Source of the DNA: JACQAP01 sp035275265
Lineage (GTDB): Bacteria; Pseudomonadota; Gammaproteobacteria; Burkholderiales; JACQAP01
Reading direction: 5' to 3'
NCBI GenBank assembly: GCA_035275265.1
Contig: DATENC010000004.1
Coordinates: 124,001 to 188,000 of the forward strand
DNA length: 64,000 nt
In this document: positions 8,797 to 16,723 of the stretch, one piece after another
Position numbering within the stretch: position 1 is the stretch's first letter
Layout: the number at the start of each line of letters is the position of its first letter
The notes under the pieces: model-generated
Databases searched by the model: none
Seen by the model: the letters and a program-made list of their open reading frames with translations, nothing else
Told to the model about the DNA's origin: nothing
Translations under genes and position numbers: made by a program

Positions 8797-10059
8797 ATGG
8801 CCAGTTCGGCGGATGCCGGGGAAAGCCCCGACTTTCGAGTCCTGTTCGAGTCTGTACCTGGCCTGTACCTTGTTCTGACGCCAGACTTCACCATCGTGGC
8901 GGCGAGCGATGCCTATCTGCGCGCGACCTTGATGACGCGGGACGACCTCCTCGGCCGGGGGTTTTTCGACGTATTCCCCGATAGCCCTGACGATCCCGAC
9001 GCCGACGGAAGAATGAATCTGCGCGCCTCACTGAAACGAGTCGTCAGCCAACAGACCCCCGATGCATTGCCGGTGCAAAAATACGATATCCGGCGATCGG
9101 AATCCCAGCGCGGCTTTGAGGAAAGATACTGGAGCCCGGTCAATTCGCCCGTGTTCAGCAAGGACGGGACACTCGCCTACATCATCCACCGCGTGGAGGA
9201 CGTCACCGAATTCGTTCGGCTTACACAGCAGAGCGGCGCGCAAGCCAGGCAGTCCGAAGCGCTGCGTTCGCGAGTTGAAAAGATGGAGGCGGAGACACTT
9301 TCGCGCACCAGCGAACTGGCCGAGGCAAACCAGGACCTGAGGAAGACGCACGAGGAACTGAAATCGGCGCTTCGGGAACTGGAAGGATTCAGTTATTCGG
9401 TTTCTCATGATCTGCGCTCGCCGCTGCGCGCCATCGAAGGTTTTGCCAGGATACTCGAGGAGGAACATGTTGCCTCCCTGGATGAGGAAGGCAGGCGTCT
9501 GCTGAGGATCATTCGCGACGGCGGCGCCAAAATGGGTCGGCTCATCGATGGACTCCTGGGCTTTTCGCGCCTGGGAAAGCAACCGTTGGCACTGGCTGCG
9601 GTAGATATGGATCTGTTGGTATCCGAGGTCGTGGCAGAGTTGCGTCTGAATGACCAACAGTCGCCGAAGCGAGTAGTCGTGCAAGTTCTGCCCGCCGCAT
9701 ACGGAGATCTAGCGCTGCTGCGTCTGGTCTGGATCAATCTGCTGTCGAATGCAGCCAAGTACACCGGCACGCGAAAACAGCCGCGGATCCAGGTTACCGG
9801 AATGAAAAAAGGTACCGAGATCGTCTATTCGGTCGCGGACAACGGTGTCGGATTCGACATGCAGTACGCGGGCAAATTGTTTGGCGTATTCCAGCGATTG
9901 CATGCCGATGAGGAATTTCCGGGCATTGGCGTCGGCCTTTCCTTCGTGCAACGAATCGTGAACCGTCACGGCGGGCGGGTGTGGGCCGAAGGTGCCGTCG
10001 ACAAGGGCGCCACGTTCTTTTTTGCGCTGCCCATCGAAAATTTGCCTCGGACCCGATAG
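8797..10059 (+). CDS. PAS-domain sensor histidine kinase (phytochrome-type kinase core)
   Basis: A 420-residue soluble kinase. A PAS domain spans 14-140 and a coiled coil about 142-198. HisKA carries the phospho-accepting H204 (SVSHDLRSPLRA), and HATPase_c has an N box (NLLSNAAKYT), a G1 box (DNGVGFD) and a G2 box (GIGVGLSFV). The ATG at 8797 is chosen because CGGAGG lies directly upstream; a longer frame starts at 8749. No transmembrane segment and no response regulator gene are adjacent, so it is an orphan cytoplasmic sensor. The kinase core resembles those of bacteriophytochromes, but no bilin-binding GAF domain is present. Confidence 0.92.
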   Translation: MASSADAGESPDFRVLFESVPGLYLVLTPDFTIVAASDAYLRATLMTRDDLLGRGFFDVFPDSPDDPDADGRMNLRASLKRVVSQQTPDALPVQKYDIRRSESQRGFEERYWSPVNSPVFSKDGTLAYIIHRVEDVTEFVRLTQQSGAQARQSEALRSRVEKMEAETLSRTSELAEANQDLRKTHEELKSALRELEGFSYSVSHDLRSPLRAIEGFARILEEEHVASLDEEGRRLLRIIRDGGAKMGRLIDGLLGFSRLGKQPLALAAVDMDLLVSEVVAELRLNDQQSPKRVVVQVLPAAYGDLALLRLVWINLLSNAAKYTGTRKQPRIQVTGMKKGTEIVYSVADNGVGFDMQYAGKLFGVFQRLHADEEFPGIGVGLSFVQRIVNRHGGRVWAEGAVDKGATFFFALPIENLPRTR

Positions 10060-10088
10060 GAACAACGCCGCGGACAACTCGCCGTACG

Positions 10089-11219
10089 CTACTCGATGTC
10101 GATATCGAAAGTGCGCGGTGCCTCGGAGGCGGAGGCCAGACTGAAGTAGACGCGCCCGATCTCGCGTCCGTCGGTGGTTTCGACCTGCACCTTCCAGTCC
10201 CCGGGCTGATAGTTGGATTTCACGCCGTAGCCTCGAAACCCCAGCTCACGCCCGCCCACGATGTTGATGGGAATAGAGTCGTGCAGCACCCAGCCGCGCG
10301 GGTTGTTTTTCCAGTACCAACGCATCGTCACCTGATCGGAAAATCGCGTGGGCGAGAAGATGCGGAAGAACACGTAGACCTTGTCGCCGGGCTGGGCGAG
10401 GAAGTTCTGGTCGCCGTTGTCCCAGAAACGCCAAAAAGGCCGTTCGTGACTGAGCCGGTATTCGTCTGCTGTCCTTTCGACGGCGTGGTATACGCCGATA
10501 TAAGGAATGGAGAGCGGCACCGGAGGGATCAGCCTGAGCAGATACAGGCAGAGAAAGGCGACAAGCACCAGGCCAAACGGAACGACCATCTGTTTTCTGG
10601 CATGCAGTTCGTGGTCCGGCGAGTGAATCAGAATCCGGCGGTAGATGACCGCCACAGGCAGACATCCGAGCAGCATCGAGAGCATGAACACAATTGTTCC
10701 AATCGAGCCGACAAATACCGGAACGACGCTGGCAGAGAACGACAGGAAGCAAAGACTGAGCAGGGCGAACTTGAACGACACCCCGAGCGCCCTGAAGCGA
10801 CTGAGCTCGTTGGCTACGAGAAGGAATGCCAGAATGACCAGGACGTAAAACGACACGAGCAGCGACGAGCTCTTGAAGAAGAAAATGGTGTACAGGCTGA
10901 TCAGGGATCCCAGCAGGAAGTGCACGATGACCGTGCGAAACTCGAAATACCAGCGTTTGACGACGAACATGTTTTCGGACGCCGGCGGCGGCTTACCTTC
11001 CTCGAAGAGCATCTGCAGCAGGGCTGCCGTCACTATGAGCAGATAGAGTGCCTGCTGCCCGATGAGAAGCCAGGAGTCGATCCGCCCCGTGGTCAGGATG
11101 TCGAAAAGAAACCCGCCCACGAAGGATGCGATGGCGACATTGCGCTCGTGCTTTTCGTAGTAGAGCTTGAGTCGGTGAAACCTTCCGGGTGAGGCGGGGA
11201 TCGTTTCTGGTTGGGCCAT
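10089..11219 (-). CDS. polytopic membrane protein with C-terminal DUF2914 domain
   Basis: A 376-residue protein. Roughly residues 28-235 contain about seven hydrophobic segments (ASFVGGFLFDIL, LLIGQQALYLLIVTAALL, VIVHFLLGSLISLYTIFFF and so on). The C-terminal 120 residues form a DUF2914 domain (YVFFRIFSPTRFSDQVTMRWYW, GDWKVQVETTDGREIGRVYFSL), probably facing the periplasm. The function of DUF2914 is unknown; its beta-sandwich-like pattern suggests a binding or accessory role. No clear SD precedes the ATG. A second, small secreted DUF2914 protein is encoded at 26794-27162. Confidence 0.85.
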   Translation of the reverse strand: MAQPETIPASPGRFHRLKLYYEKHERNVAIASFVGGFLFDILTTGRIDSWLLIGQQALYLLIVTAALLQMLFEEGKPPPASENMFVVKRWYFEFRTVIVHFLLGSLISLYTIFFFKSSSLLVSFYVLVILAFLLVANELSRFRALGVSFKFALLSLCFLSFSASVVPVFVGSIGTIVFMLSMLLGCLPVAVIYRRILIHSPDHELHARKQMVVPFGLVLVAFLCLYLLRLIPPVPLSIPYIGVYHAVERTADEYRLSHERPFWRFWDNGDQNFLAQPGDKVYVFFRIFSPTRFSDQVTMRWYWKNNPRGWVLHDSIPINIVGGRELGFRGYGVKSNYQPGDWKVQVETTDGREIGRVYFSLASASEAPRTFDIDIE

Positions 11220-11466
11220 TTTCGGAATACGAGGGATTGAAATATCGATCCGGCCGGCGCGGGCAAGCGGTGCCGCAACGGGCGTTACCGCAGATCATGT
11301 TCTCGTGAGGCAACGCAGGTCAAGGAGGACGAGGCGCAGTCTCGGGTTATGGCGTTAGAATTGGCGCGAAGCACGCAAACGCATGACGGGAAGGCCAGCG
11401 CTACCTGGTAACGTCCGGCGGACGTGAATCCAAACGCGCGCGCCGCAAACCATGGAGGCCAGATTC

Positions 11467-11838
11467 ATGCAAACCGATATCGCTGCGAACGACGTCGATA
11501 CCCTGCGGAAACTCAATCAGGGTTACATCAGATCGGTCCAGATGTCGGATGTCCGCTGGTTCGACGAAAACCTGGCGGACGATTTTCTGAACAGCAATCC
11601 AGACGGATCGCTGGTTGATCGCGCCGGTTTCCTGGCCCAGATCGCGCGACCGGTGACGATCAGGAATCTCGGGACCGAGGACGTACGCATCCGGCTCATC
11701 GGGGAGGTCGCGATCATCCACGCACGCACGACCTACACGAAGCCGGACGGCCAAACAGCAGCGGGTCGATACACGGACATATGGGCGCGGCGGCAGGGAC
11801 GGTGGCTATGCGTAGCCGCCCATGTCACGCGCGGTTGA
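11467..11838 (+). CDS. NTF2-like (SnoaL/DUF4440) family protein
   Basis: A 123-residue cone-shaped NTF2-like protein. The pattern MSDVRWFDENLADDFLNSNPDGSLVDRAGFLAQI followed by RIRLIGEVAIIHARTTY and a terminal GRWLCVAAHVTR strand matches DUF4440 proteins. These bind small ligands or act as minor enzymes; no catalytic residues can be named. The start at 11467 has GGAGG eight bases upstream. The gene is followed after 12 bp by a heptamer repeat array. Confidence 0.82.
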   Translation: MQTDIAANDVDTLRKLNQGYIRSVQMSDVRWFDENLADDFLNSNPDGSLVDRAGFLAQIARPVTIRNLGTEDVRIRLIGEVAIIHARTTYTKPDGQTAAGRYTDIWARRQGRWLCVAAHVTRG

Positions 11839-11850
11839 TCAAGAACAGTG

Positions 11851-11875
11851 GAGAGGGGTGAGGGGCGAGGGGAAA
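11851..11875. repeat. heptamer repeat array, one-armed
   Basis: A purine-rich run with GGGGTGA, GGGGCGA and GGGGAAA in register, starting 12 bp after the stop codon of the NTF2-like gene. It is the same 7-bp family as the arrays at 13846, 20150, 50643, 51785 and 58895. Confidence 0.6.
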
Positions 11876-11956
11876 ATCCGATTGCGCCTTACGACAATGA
11901 ACGGTAAGGGAAAACCCCGGCGCTGGGAAAGACGGGCAACAGGGGTAAAGTAACGC

Positions 11957-13048
11957 ATGGCGAGCCCATTACTCGACGTGTCCTGGGACCAATGTCTGCT
12001 CGAGCCGGCGCCCGACCGGCAGGCCGAGGCCGCGTTGCGCCGTGAAACCGGTTCCGCGCCGGGCTGGATACGCTATTTCCTGAGCTGTCCGTGGCTACCC
12101 AGGGCTGCAATTCGCCTCGCCATAGACAACAAACTGCTGGTGGACCTCGATTTCCCGACTGTGGATCTGATCGGTCTGGTAGTGAGCCAGGAGAACGCTT
12201 GTCGCTATTGCTACGCGGTCACGCGTATGACGTTGCGCGTCCTCGGCATGAGCGAGGAACGCATGCAACAACTCGAGCAACGCCTTGCCAGCGGCGATCT
12301 TGAGCCCAAGGCTGTTGCTGCAATACGCTTCGCGCGCCGTATGACGCGCGCCAGTCCGCTGGTCACTTCTCAGGACCTCGAGTCCCTGCGCGGGACCGGC
12401 TACAGCGACGCGCAGATACGCGAAATCGCGTTCTGTGTCGCCTTCATAGCATTCTTCAACCGGATCTCCACCATTCCCGCGCTGCCGCCACATTCGTGGG
12501 AGCAACTCGCCGACCGGTGGTTCATGCGCGCGTTCCGACCGTTGTTCGCGCGCTCGGTACGCGGCTGGCGCAAGAGAGGGCAACCGGCGTCTTTCCCGCA
12601 ACCGCCGACGGGACCGTTCGCCGGACTGCTGCTACAGTTCGAGAGCTCGCCCATCGGTCCCGTGCTCGAATCTGTGCTCAAGGACTTGTGGGCATCCCCT
12701 ATCCTGAGCCGCCGCGCCAAGGCGCTGATGTTCGCGGTCATCGGCCGCGGCCTCGACTGCCAAAACTCCAGTGAGGAGATAGCCGGCGTTCTTGAAGCCG
12801 AGGGCCTGACGCCAGCCGACGCGGAGCAGATCCTCGCGCACCTCGGTGGCCCGGGCCTGGACGCCAGGGAGACCGCGCTGCTCGCGTTTGCGCGCGACAC
12901 CATCCGCTACGAACCGATCCAGATCCAACGCCGTGCACGCGATCTGCGCGAGCAGCTGTCAGCGCCGCAGTTCGTAGAGGCGGTCGGTGTGGCGGCTCTG
13001 GCGAATTCCATGTGCCGGCTGTGCGCAGTGCTTCCGCGCCGGCCGTGA
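11957..13048 (+). CDS. tandem carboxymuconolactone decarboxylase/AhpD-like protein with degenerate active sites
   Basis: A 363-residue protein made of two AhpD-like halves (about 30-190 and 205-360). The first half keeps the redox pair C82-R-Y-C85, but the relay histidine four residues on is T89. In the second half the equivalent site reads C-Q-N-S, so the second cysteine is a serine. AhpD-family proteins are thiol peroxidase partners or decarboxylases; here peroxidase activity is doubtful for half two and unclear for half one. The stop overlaps the GTG start of the following cyclase by four bases (GTGA), so the two are translationally coupled and may act together. Confidence 0.8.
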   Translation: MASPLLDVSWDQCLLEPAPDRQAEAALRRETGSAPGWIRYFLSCPWLPRAAIRLAIDNKLLVDLDFPTVDLIGLVVSQENACRYCYAVTRMTLRVLGMSEERMQQLEQRLASGDLEPKAVAAIRFARRMTRASPLVTSQDLESLRGTGYSDAQIREIAFCVAFIAFFNRISTIPALPPHSWEQLADRWFMRAFRPLFARSVRGWRKRGQPASFPQPPTGPFAGLLLQFESSPIGPVLESVLKDLWASPILSRRAKALMFAVIGRGLDCQNSSEEIAGVLEAEGLTPADAEQILAHLGGPGLDARETALLAFARDTIRYEPIQIQRRARDLREQLSAPQFVEAVGVAALANSMCRLCAVLPRRP

Positions 13049-13878
13049 GTTACGCCTTCGCGCTCGTTCTGATCGTGTTAGCCGCTGCGGCGGCGGTGTT
13101 CGCCTGGCAGCAGCATCGGCTGCGCGAACTCCGCGCGCGCGTCGAGTCGTCCGCAGTCGAGCTGCAGCGCTTGCAGCAGTCGTGCGCGCTGCTCGCGCCT
13201 GCCGGCGTGGTCGAACGCCTGTTCTCCGACGGCGCAGAAAGCATCGCCGAGCACAAGGTGTTTACCGCCATGTTCACCGACCTGGTGGGCTACACTGCGC
13301 TCGCTGAAAGGCTCGATCCGAAAACGCTGGCGGGCGTGCTGAACGGCTACTTCCAACTCGTAAGCGACAGCGTCGTCGATCACCGTGGTCGCGTGGGCAC
13401 GTTCCTCGGCGACGGCATCCTCATCTTCTTCGGCGCGCTCGACCCGAACCCCTGGCAGTGCGACGATGCGGTACAGGCGGCGCTCGCCATCCGTGCCGGG
13501 CTCGAGCGTTACAACCGCGAACTCGAAAACGATGGGCTGCCGCGTATCGCCATCGGTGTCGGTATCCACCGCGGGCCGGGGCTCGCCGGACTCATCGGCA
13601 GCCGCGACCGGCGCGAGTACACGGCGGTCGGCCCTACGCTGAACCTCGCCGCGCGCGTGCAGGCGCTCACGCGTGAGCATGGCCACGATATCCTGCTTAC
13701 CGAATCTGTTCGCGAGCAACTCGATCCGCGCTTCGAACTGGCGCCCATGCGCGCTGTGCCGGTCAAGGGCATCGGCGAACCGGTCGTCACCTATGCCGTG
13801 ATCGCCGGAAGGGAAGAGAAGGCCAGGATGAAAGTTGCCGAGACGAGGGAGGAGGTGCGAACTACGAGGGTCGAGTGA
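13045..13878 (+). CDS. membrane-anchored class III adenylate/guanylate cyclase
   Basis: A 277-residue protein: one N-terminal transmembrane helix (residues 3-20), a coiled coil (24-50) and a class III cyclase domain. Metal sites are D79 in FTDLVGYT and D123 in FLGDGILIFFG, followed by YTAVGPTLNLAARVQ. The GTG start at 13045 overlaps the preceding stop (GTGA) and is preferred over an ATG at 13012. Specificity for ATP or GTP is not clear. The last 20 or so residues (REEKARMKVAETREEVRTTRVE) are encoded by purine-rich DNA that runs into a heptamer array, so the tail may be a recent extension rather than part of the fold. Confidence 0.9.
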   Translation: MSYAFALVLIVLAAAAAVFAWQQHRLRELRARVESSAVELQRLQQSCALLAPAGVVERLFSDGAESIAEHKVFTAMFTDLVGYTALAERLDPKTLAGVLNGYFQLVSDSVVDHRGRVGTFLGDGILIFFGALDPNPWQCDDAVQAALAIRAGLERYNRELENDGLPRIAIGVGIHRGPGLAGLIGSRDRREYTAVGPTLNLAARVQALTREHGHDILLTESVREQLDPRFELAPMRAVPVKGIGEPVVTYAVIAGREEKARMKVAETREEVRTTRVE

Positions 13879-13965
13879 ATTTCTAGTGCATTTGGAGATT
13901 TTGTGGTTTTATACAACCCTCGCCCTTCGCCCCTCGTTCCTCTCTTCTCGCCCCTTACCCCTGAA
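13846..13965. repeat. bipartite heptamer repeat element
   Basis: The left arm carries GACGAGG, GAGGAGG, TGCGAAC, TACGAGG and GTCGAGT in 7-bp register and overlaps the last codons of the cyclase. After an AT-rich spacer, the right arm (13917-13965) holds seven contiguous pyrimidine heptamers beginning CCCTCGC, CCTTCGC, CCCTCGT. It ends six bases before the next ATG. The arms are near reverse complements, so the transcript could fold into a long hairpin. Confidence 0.75.
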
Positions 13966-13971
13966 TAAACC

Positions 13972-14682
13972 ATGTCCATCCGTCCCGCCCTGTTAGTCAT
14001 TGCAGACATAGGGGGCTATACATCTTTCATGAAAGCCCACAAAACGAGCCTCGCGCACGCGCAGGACGTGGTGGCACGCCTGCTCGAGGCGGTGATCGAC
14101 GCGGCGCCGAACCTGACGCTGCTGGAGATAGAAGGCGATGCCGCCTTCTTCTACGCCTGGCCGCCGGAAGGCCAGGATGGGGCCTCCGCACAGATGGTGG
14201 CGGACCAGATCGTCGCCATGCATCGGGCCTTCCATACGGTCAGGCAAAACATTGCGACGCTGAATACGTGCCCATGCGAGGGATGCACGGGGTCGCGGAG
14301 TCTGAAAGTGAAGTTCGTGGCGCATCTCGGGGAAGTTGCCATCCAGCGGGTGAAGCACGTCAGCAAGCTCGCCGGGTTGGATGTAATCCTTGTCCACCGC
14401 ATGCTCAAGAATACGGTGCCATTGCCGGAATACATGCTGCTGACCGAGCCGCTGTTCAACCTCAGCGATGAAAAGATTCGCACGCACACCCAGTCGCTGC
14501 CCCAGGAATTCGAAGGCCTGGGGGCGGTGCAGACCTACTTCGTCGACATCCAGGACGTCGCGGCCGACCTTCCCCCCAAGCCCGAGGTCACCTGGCTTGC
14601 CCAGTTGCGCGAAACCTGGGGTGTCGTGTTTCGGAGTCTGCCTTACCGGATCGGCCTCAAGAAGCCTCGATTTGCAGTTTGA
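13972..14682 (+). CDS. DUF2652 cyclase-like protein
   Basis: A 236-residue soluble protein. It begins ALLVIADIGGYTSFMKAH, the DUF2652 signature, which resembles the first strand of class III cyclases (D of IADIGGYT), and has EIEGDAAFFYAW, analogous to the GDG loop. A cysteine-rich insert TCPCEGC lies at about residues 101-106 and KFVAHLGEVAIQ follows. The family is annotated as domain of unknown function; catalytic activity is unproven. It follows a real cyclase with only the bipartite repeat between them and has no Shine-Dalgarno, since pyrimidine heptamers reach to six bases before the ATG. Confidence 0.85.
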   Translation: MSIRPALLVIADIGGYTSFMKAHKTSLAHAQDVVARLLEAVIDAAPNLTLLEIEGDAAFFYAWPPEGQDGASAQMVADQIVAMHRAFHTVRQNIATLNTCPCEGCTGSRSLKVKFVAHLGEVAIQRVKHVSKLAGLDVILVHRMLKNTVPLPEYMLLTEPLFNLSDEKIRTHTQSLPQEFEGLGAVQTYFVDIQDVAADLPPKPEVTWLAQLRETWGVVFRSLPYRIGLKKPRFAV

Positions 14683-14763
14683 ATCACCGAATTGGACGGC
14701 GCGTGGAGCGCCGCCACATTCGGCCACCTCACCTGTCCAACGGTGTCCGGCTACAATCGCCGC

Positions 14764-16110
14764 ATGATCCGAAAAAGGCTACGGGAGATCAGTCCGCGCG
14801 ATCTGTGGATGGTGGTTGCGCCGGTGGTAGTTGTCGTCCTGCTGGCTTTGTTCTTCGCATTTCAATTTGTCGAGCCGGGGCCGCCGGACAGAGTGGCGAT
14901 GGCGACCGGCGCGGTGGACGGCGGCGAACACATGTTCGCCCAGCGCTACAAGGAGATCCTGGCGCGCGATGGTGTCACGCTCGAACTGCAAATCTCGGCC
15001 GGTTCACAGGAAAACGTAAGCCGCCTTCTGGACGAAGAATCCGACGTGGAAGTGGGTTTCTTCCAGGGCGGCTCGGCTTTTGCCGCCAATGCGCCGAATC
15101 TGCGCTCGCTGGGCAGCATCTACTATGAACCGCTCTGGGTGTTCTACCGCGGCGCCGAGATTCGCGACTTCGGCGGCCTGAAAGGCAAGCGGCTGGCCAT
15201 CGGGCCTGAGGAAAGCGGCACGCGGGCGCTTGCACTGCAACTGCTGGCGGTCAATGCCACCGTAATGCCACCGACGGCGCTCCTCCCCGAGAGCGGCATG
15301 AAGGCCAACGAGATGCTGCTGCAAGGCAAGGTCGATGCGGTGTTCATGGTGGGTCCGCCGGAATCGCCACTGGTTGAACAATTGGTTTTTGCCCGCGGCA
15401 TCCGGCTGCTCAGCCTCGAGCGCGCGGAAGCTTATACACGCCGCTTCCCCTACCTGACCAAGCTGACCTTGCCGCGAGGCGTGTTTGATTTCGTCAGCAA
15501 CAACCCGACGCAGGATGTGACGCTGGTGTCACCAACCGCCAACTTGCTGATCCGTGACACGCTGCATCCGGCGCTGGCATTCCTGCTGATGAGAGCCGCG
15601 AAAGAAATACACGGCAACGCGGGATTGCTGAACAAGATCGGCGAGTTTCCGGCGCCGCTCAATTCCGAGTTCCCGCTAACCAGCGAAGCGGAGCGCTACT
15701 ACACGGTCGGGCCGCCGTTCCTGCAGCGCTACCTGCCTTATTGGATCGCGGTCATGGTAGACCGGCTGTGGATCATCCTCCTGCCGGCACTGGCGCTGCT
15801 GGTGCCGATCACAAGGCTCATTCCACCGCTGTATCGCTGGCGCGTGCGCTCGCGAATCTACCGCTGGTACGCACGGCTGAAGGAACTCGAACTCGAACTC
15901 GAGGATGATCCACCGCCCGAAAAAGTGAACGAGTTTCTGGAGCGGCTGGACAAGATCGAAGGTGCGGTCAACCGCATTAATACGCCGCTGGCGTATTCTG
16001 ACCAACTCTATGCGTTCCGGCAGAACGTGAACCTGGTGCGCCAAAGGGTACGCGCGAGATTTGGCTTGGAAAGGCGAAGTCGGGACGTCAAAGCCAAGGA
16101 TGCAGGATGA
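14764..16110 (+). CDS. TAXI-family TRAP transporter solute-binding protein with two membrane anchors
   Basis: A 448-residue protein. An N-terminal transmembrane segment (about 18-38) is followed by a TAXI domain (VAMATGAVDGGEHMFAQRYKEIL, GSQENVSRLLDEESDVEVGFFQGG, LAIGPEESGTRALALQLL). A second hydrophobic segment lies near 345-365 (LWIILLPALALLVPI), with a charged cytoplasmic tail (KELELELEDDPPPEKVNEFLERL). Typical TAXI proteins are freely periplasmic or lipid-anchored; this membrane-tethered form lacks an adjacent TRAP permease and may signal or assist instead of import. The ATG at 14764 is chosen over 14692; TACAAT lies seven bases before it, so the message could be leaderless. Confidence 0.87.
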   Translation: MIRKRLREISPRDLWMVVAPVVVVVLLALFFAFQFVEPGPPDRVAMATGAVDGGEHMFAQRYKEILARDGVTLELQISAGSQENVSRLLDEESDVEVGFFQGGSAFAANAPNLRSLGSIYYEPLWVFYRGAEIRDFGGLKGKRLAIGPEESGTRALALQLLAVNATVMPPTALLPESGMKANEMLLQGKVDAVFMVGPPESPLVEQLVFARGIRLLSLERAEAYTRRFPYLTKLTLPRGVFDFVSNNPTQDVTLVSPTANLLIRDTLHPALAFLLMRAAKEIHGNAGLLNKIGEFPAPLNSEFPLTSEAERYYTVGPPFLQRYLPYWIAVMVDRLWIILLPALALLVPITRLIPPLYRWRVRSRIYRWYARLKELELELEDDPPPEKVNEFLERLDKIEGAVNRINTPLAYSDQLYAFRQNVNLVRQRVRARFGLERRSRDVKAKDAG

Positions 16111-16303
16111 AGCAAATCGGGATGCGTAGATGCGGCGTCAATACAGACAGGCGCTTGTTTCTGTTGTCCAAAAGTACTTGAAGGCAAATACGTAGTAAGC
16201 ACCTCAACCGCGTGAAAGTCCCCGCAGAATAATCCGTCCGGGGCCGCATGGCTTGATTCCCGGCTGAATGCCGCCATGTAGCAAACACTACGGAGATTTC
16301 TGG

Positions 16304-16723
16304 ATGACCTCACGCGACCTTTCCCGCCTGATGTGGAGCGAAGCCCTTTCGCTCCTGGAGCAAGCCGACCGGTTACACCGGCAGTTCATTCGGCCGGTTG
16401 CGGCCGAAGTGCCTGTATGGGAGCCGCCAGTGGACATCGTCGAGACCGCCGAGGCGGTCTGGGTGCACGTGGCGTTGCCAGGTGCGGCTGCGGATTCGGT
16501 CGCGGTAGACCTCGAACCGGGCGCCATAACCATTTCCGCACACAGGCCATTCCCACTCGGCTCACCCGAAATCGAATGCGCGGCACGCATCCACTCGCTG
16601 GAAATTCCGTACGGGCGCTTTGCGCGCCGGATCGGCCTGCCGACGCAGGCACTTACCCTTGCCGGCAGAAAGATGCAGGACGGGTGTCTAACGCTCGTTT
16701 TCAGCAAGAAGGAGTCTTCATGA
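16304..16723 (+). CDS. Hsp20/alpha-crystallin family small heat-shock protein
   Basis: A 139-residue chaperone. The alpha-crystallin domain (about 45-135) starts PPVDIVETAEAVWVHVALPGA and ends with LTLVFSKKE; a short helical N-terminus precedes it. It should hold unfolding proteins as an ATP-independent oligomer. The start at 16304 follows GGAG by eight bases. Its stop overlaps the Lon ATG (ATGA), so chaperone and protease are co-translated. A CTTGAAG box at 16177 resembles a sigma-32 -35 element, but the matching -10 is weak. Confidence 0.9.
   Translation: MTSRDLSRLMWSEALSLLEQADRLHRQFIRPVAAEVPVWEPPVDIVETAEAVWVHVALPGAAADSVAVDLEPGAITISAHRPFPLGSPEIECAARIHSLEIPYGRFARRIGLPTQALTLAGRKMQDGCLTLVFSKKESS

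Noticed and set aside
9981..11192. 403-residue plus-strand frame opposite the DUF2914 membrane protein
   Set aside because: Its composition (Glu, His, Gln and Arg-rich, no domain) is typical of an antisense shadow, while the minus strand has clear helices and a family domain.
16177..16210. Possible sigma-32 promoter before hsp20-lon
   Set aside because: CTTGAAG fits the -35 box, but no good CCCCAT-like -10 follows at the right distance. It stays a guess.
16333..16719. Upstream extension of the Lon frame
   Set aside because: It is the hsp20 gene read in another frame. Lon begins at the ATG overlapping the hsp20 stop and has normal length.
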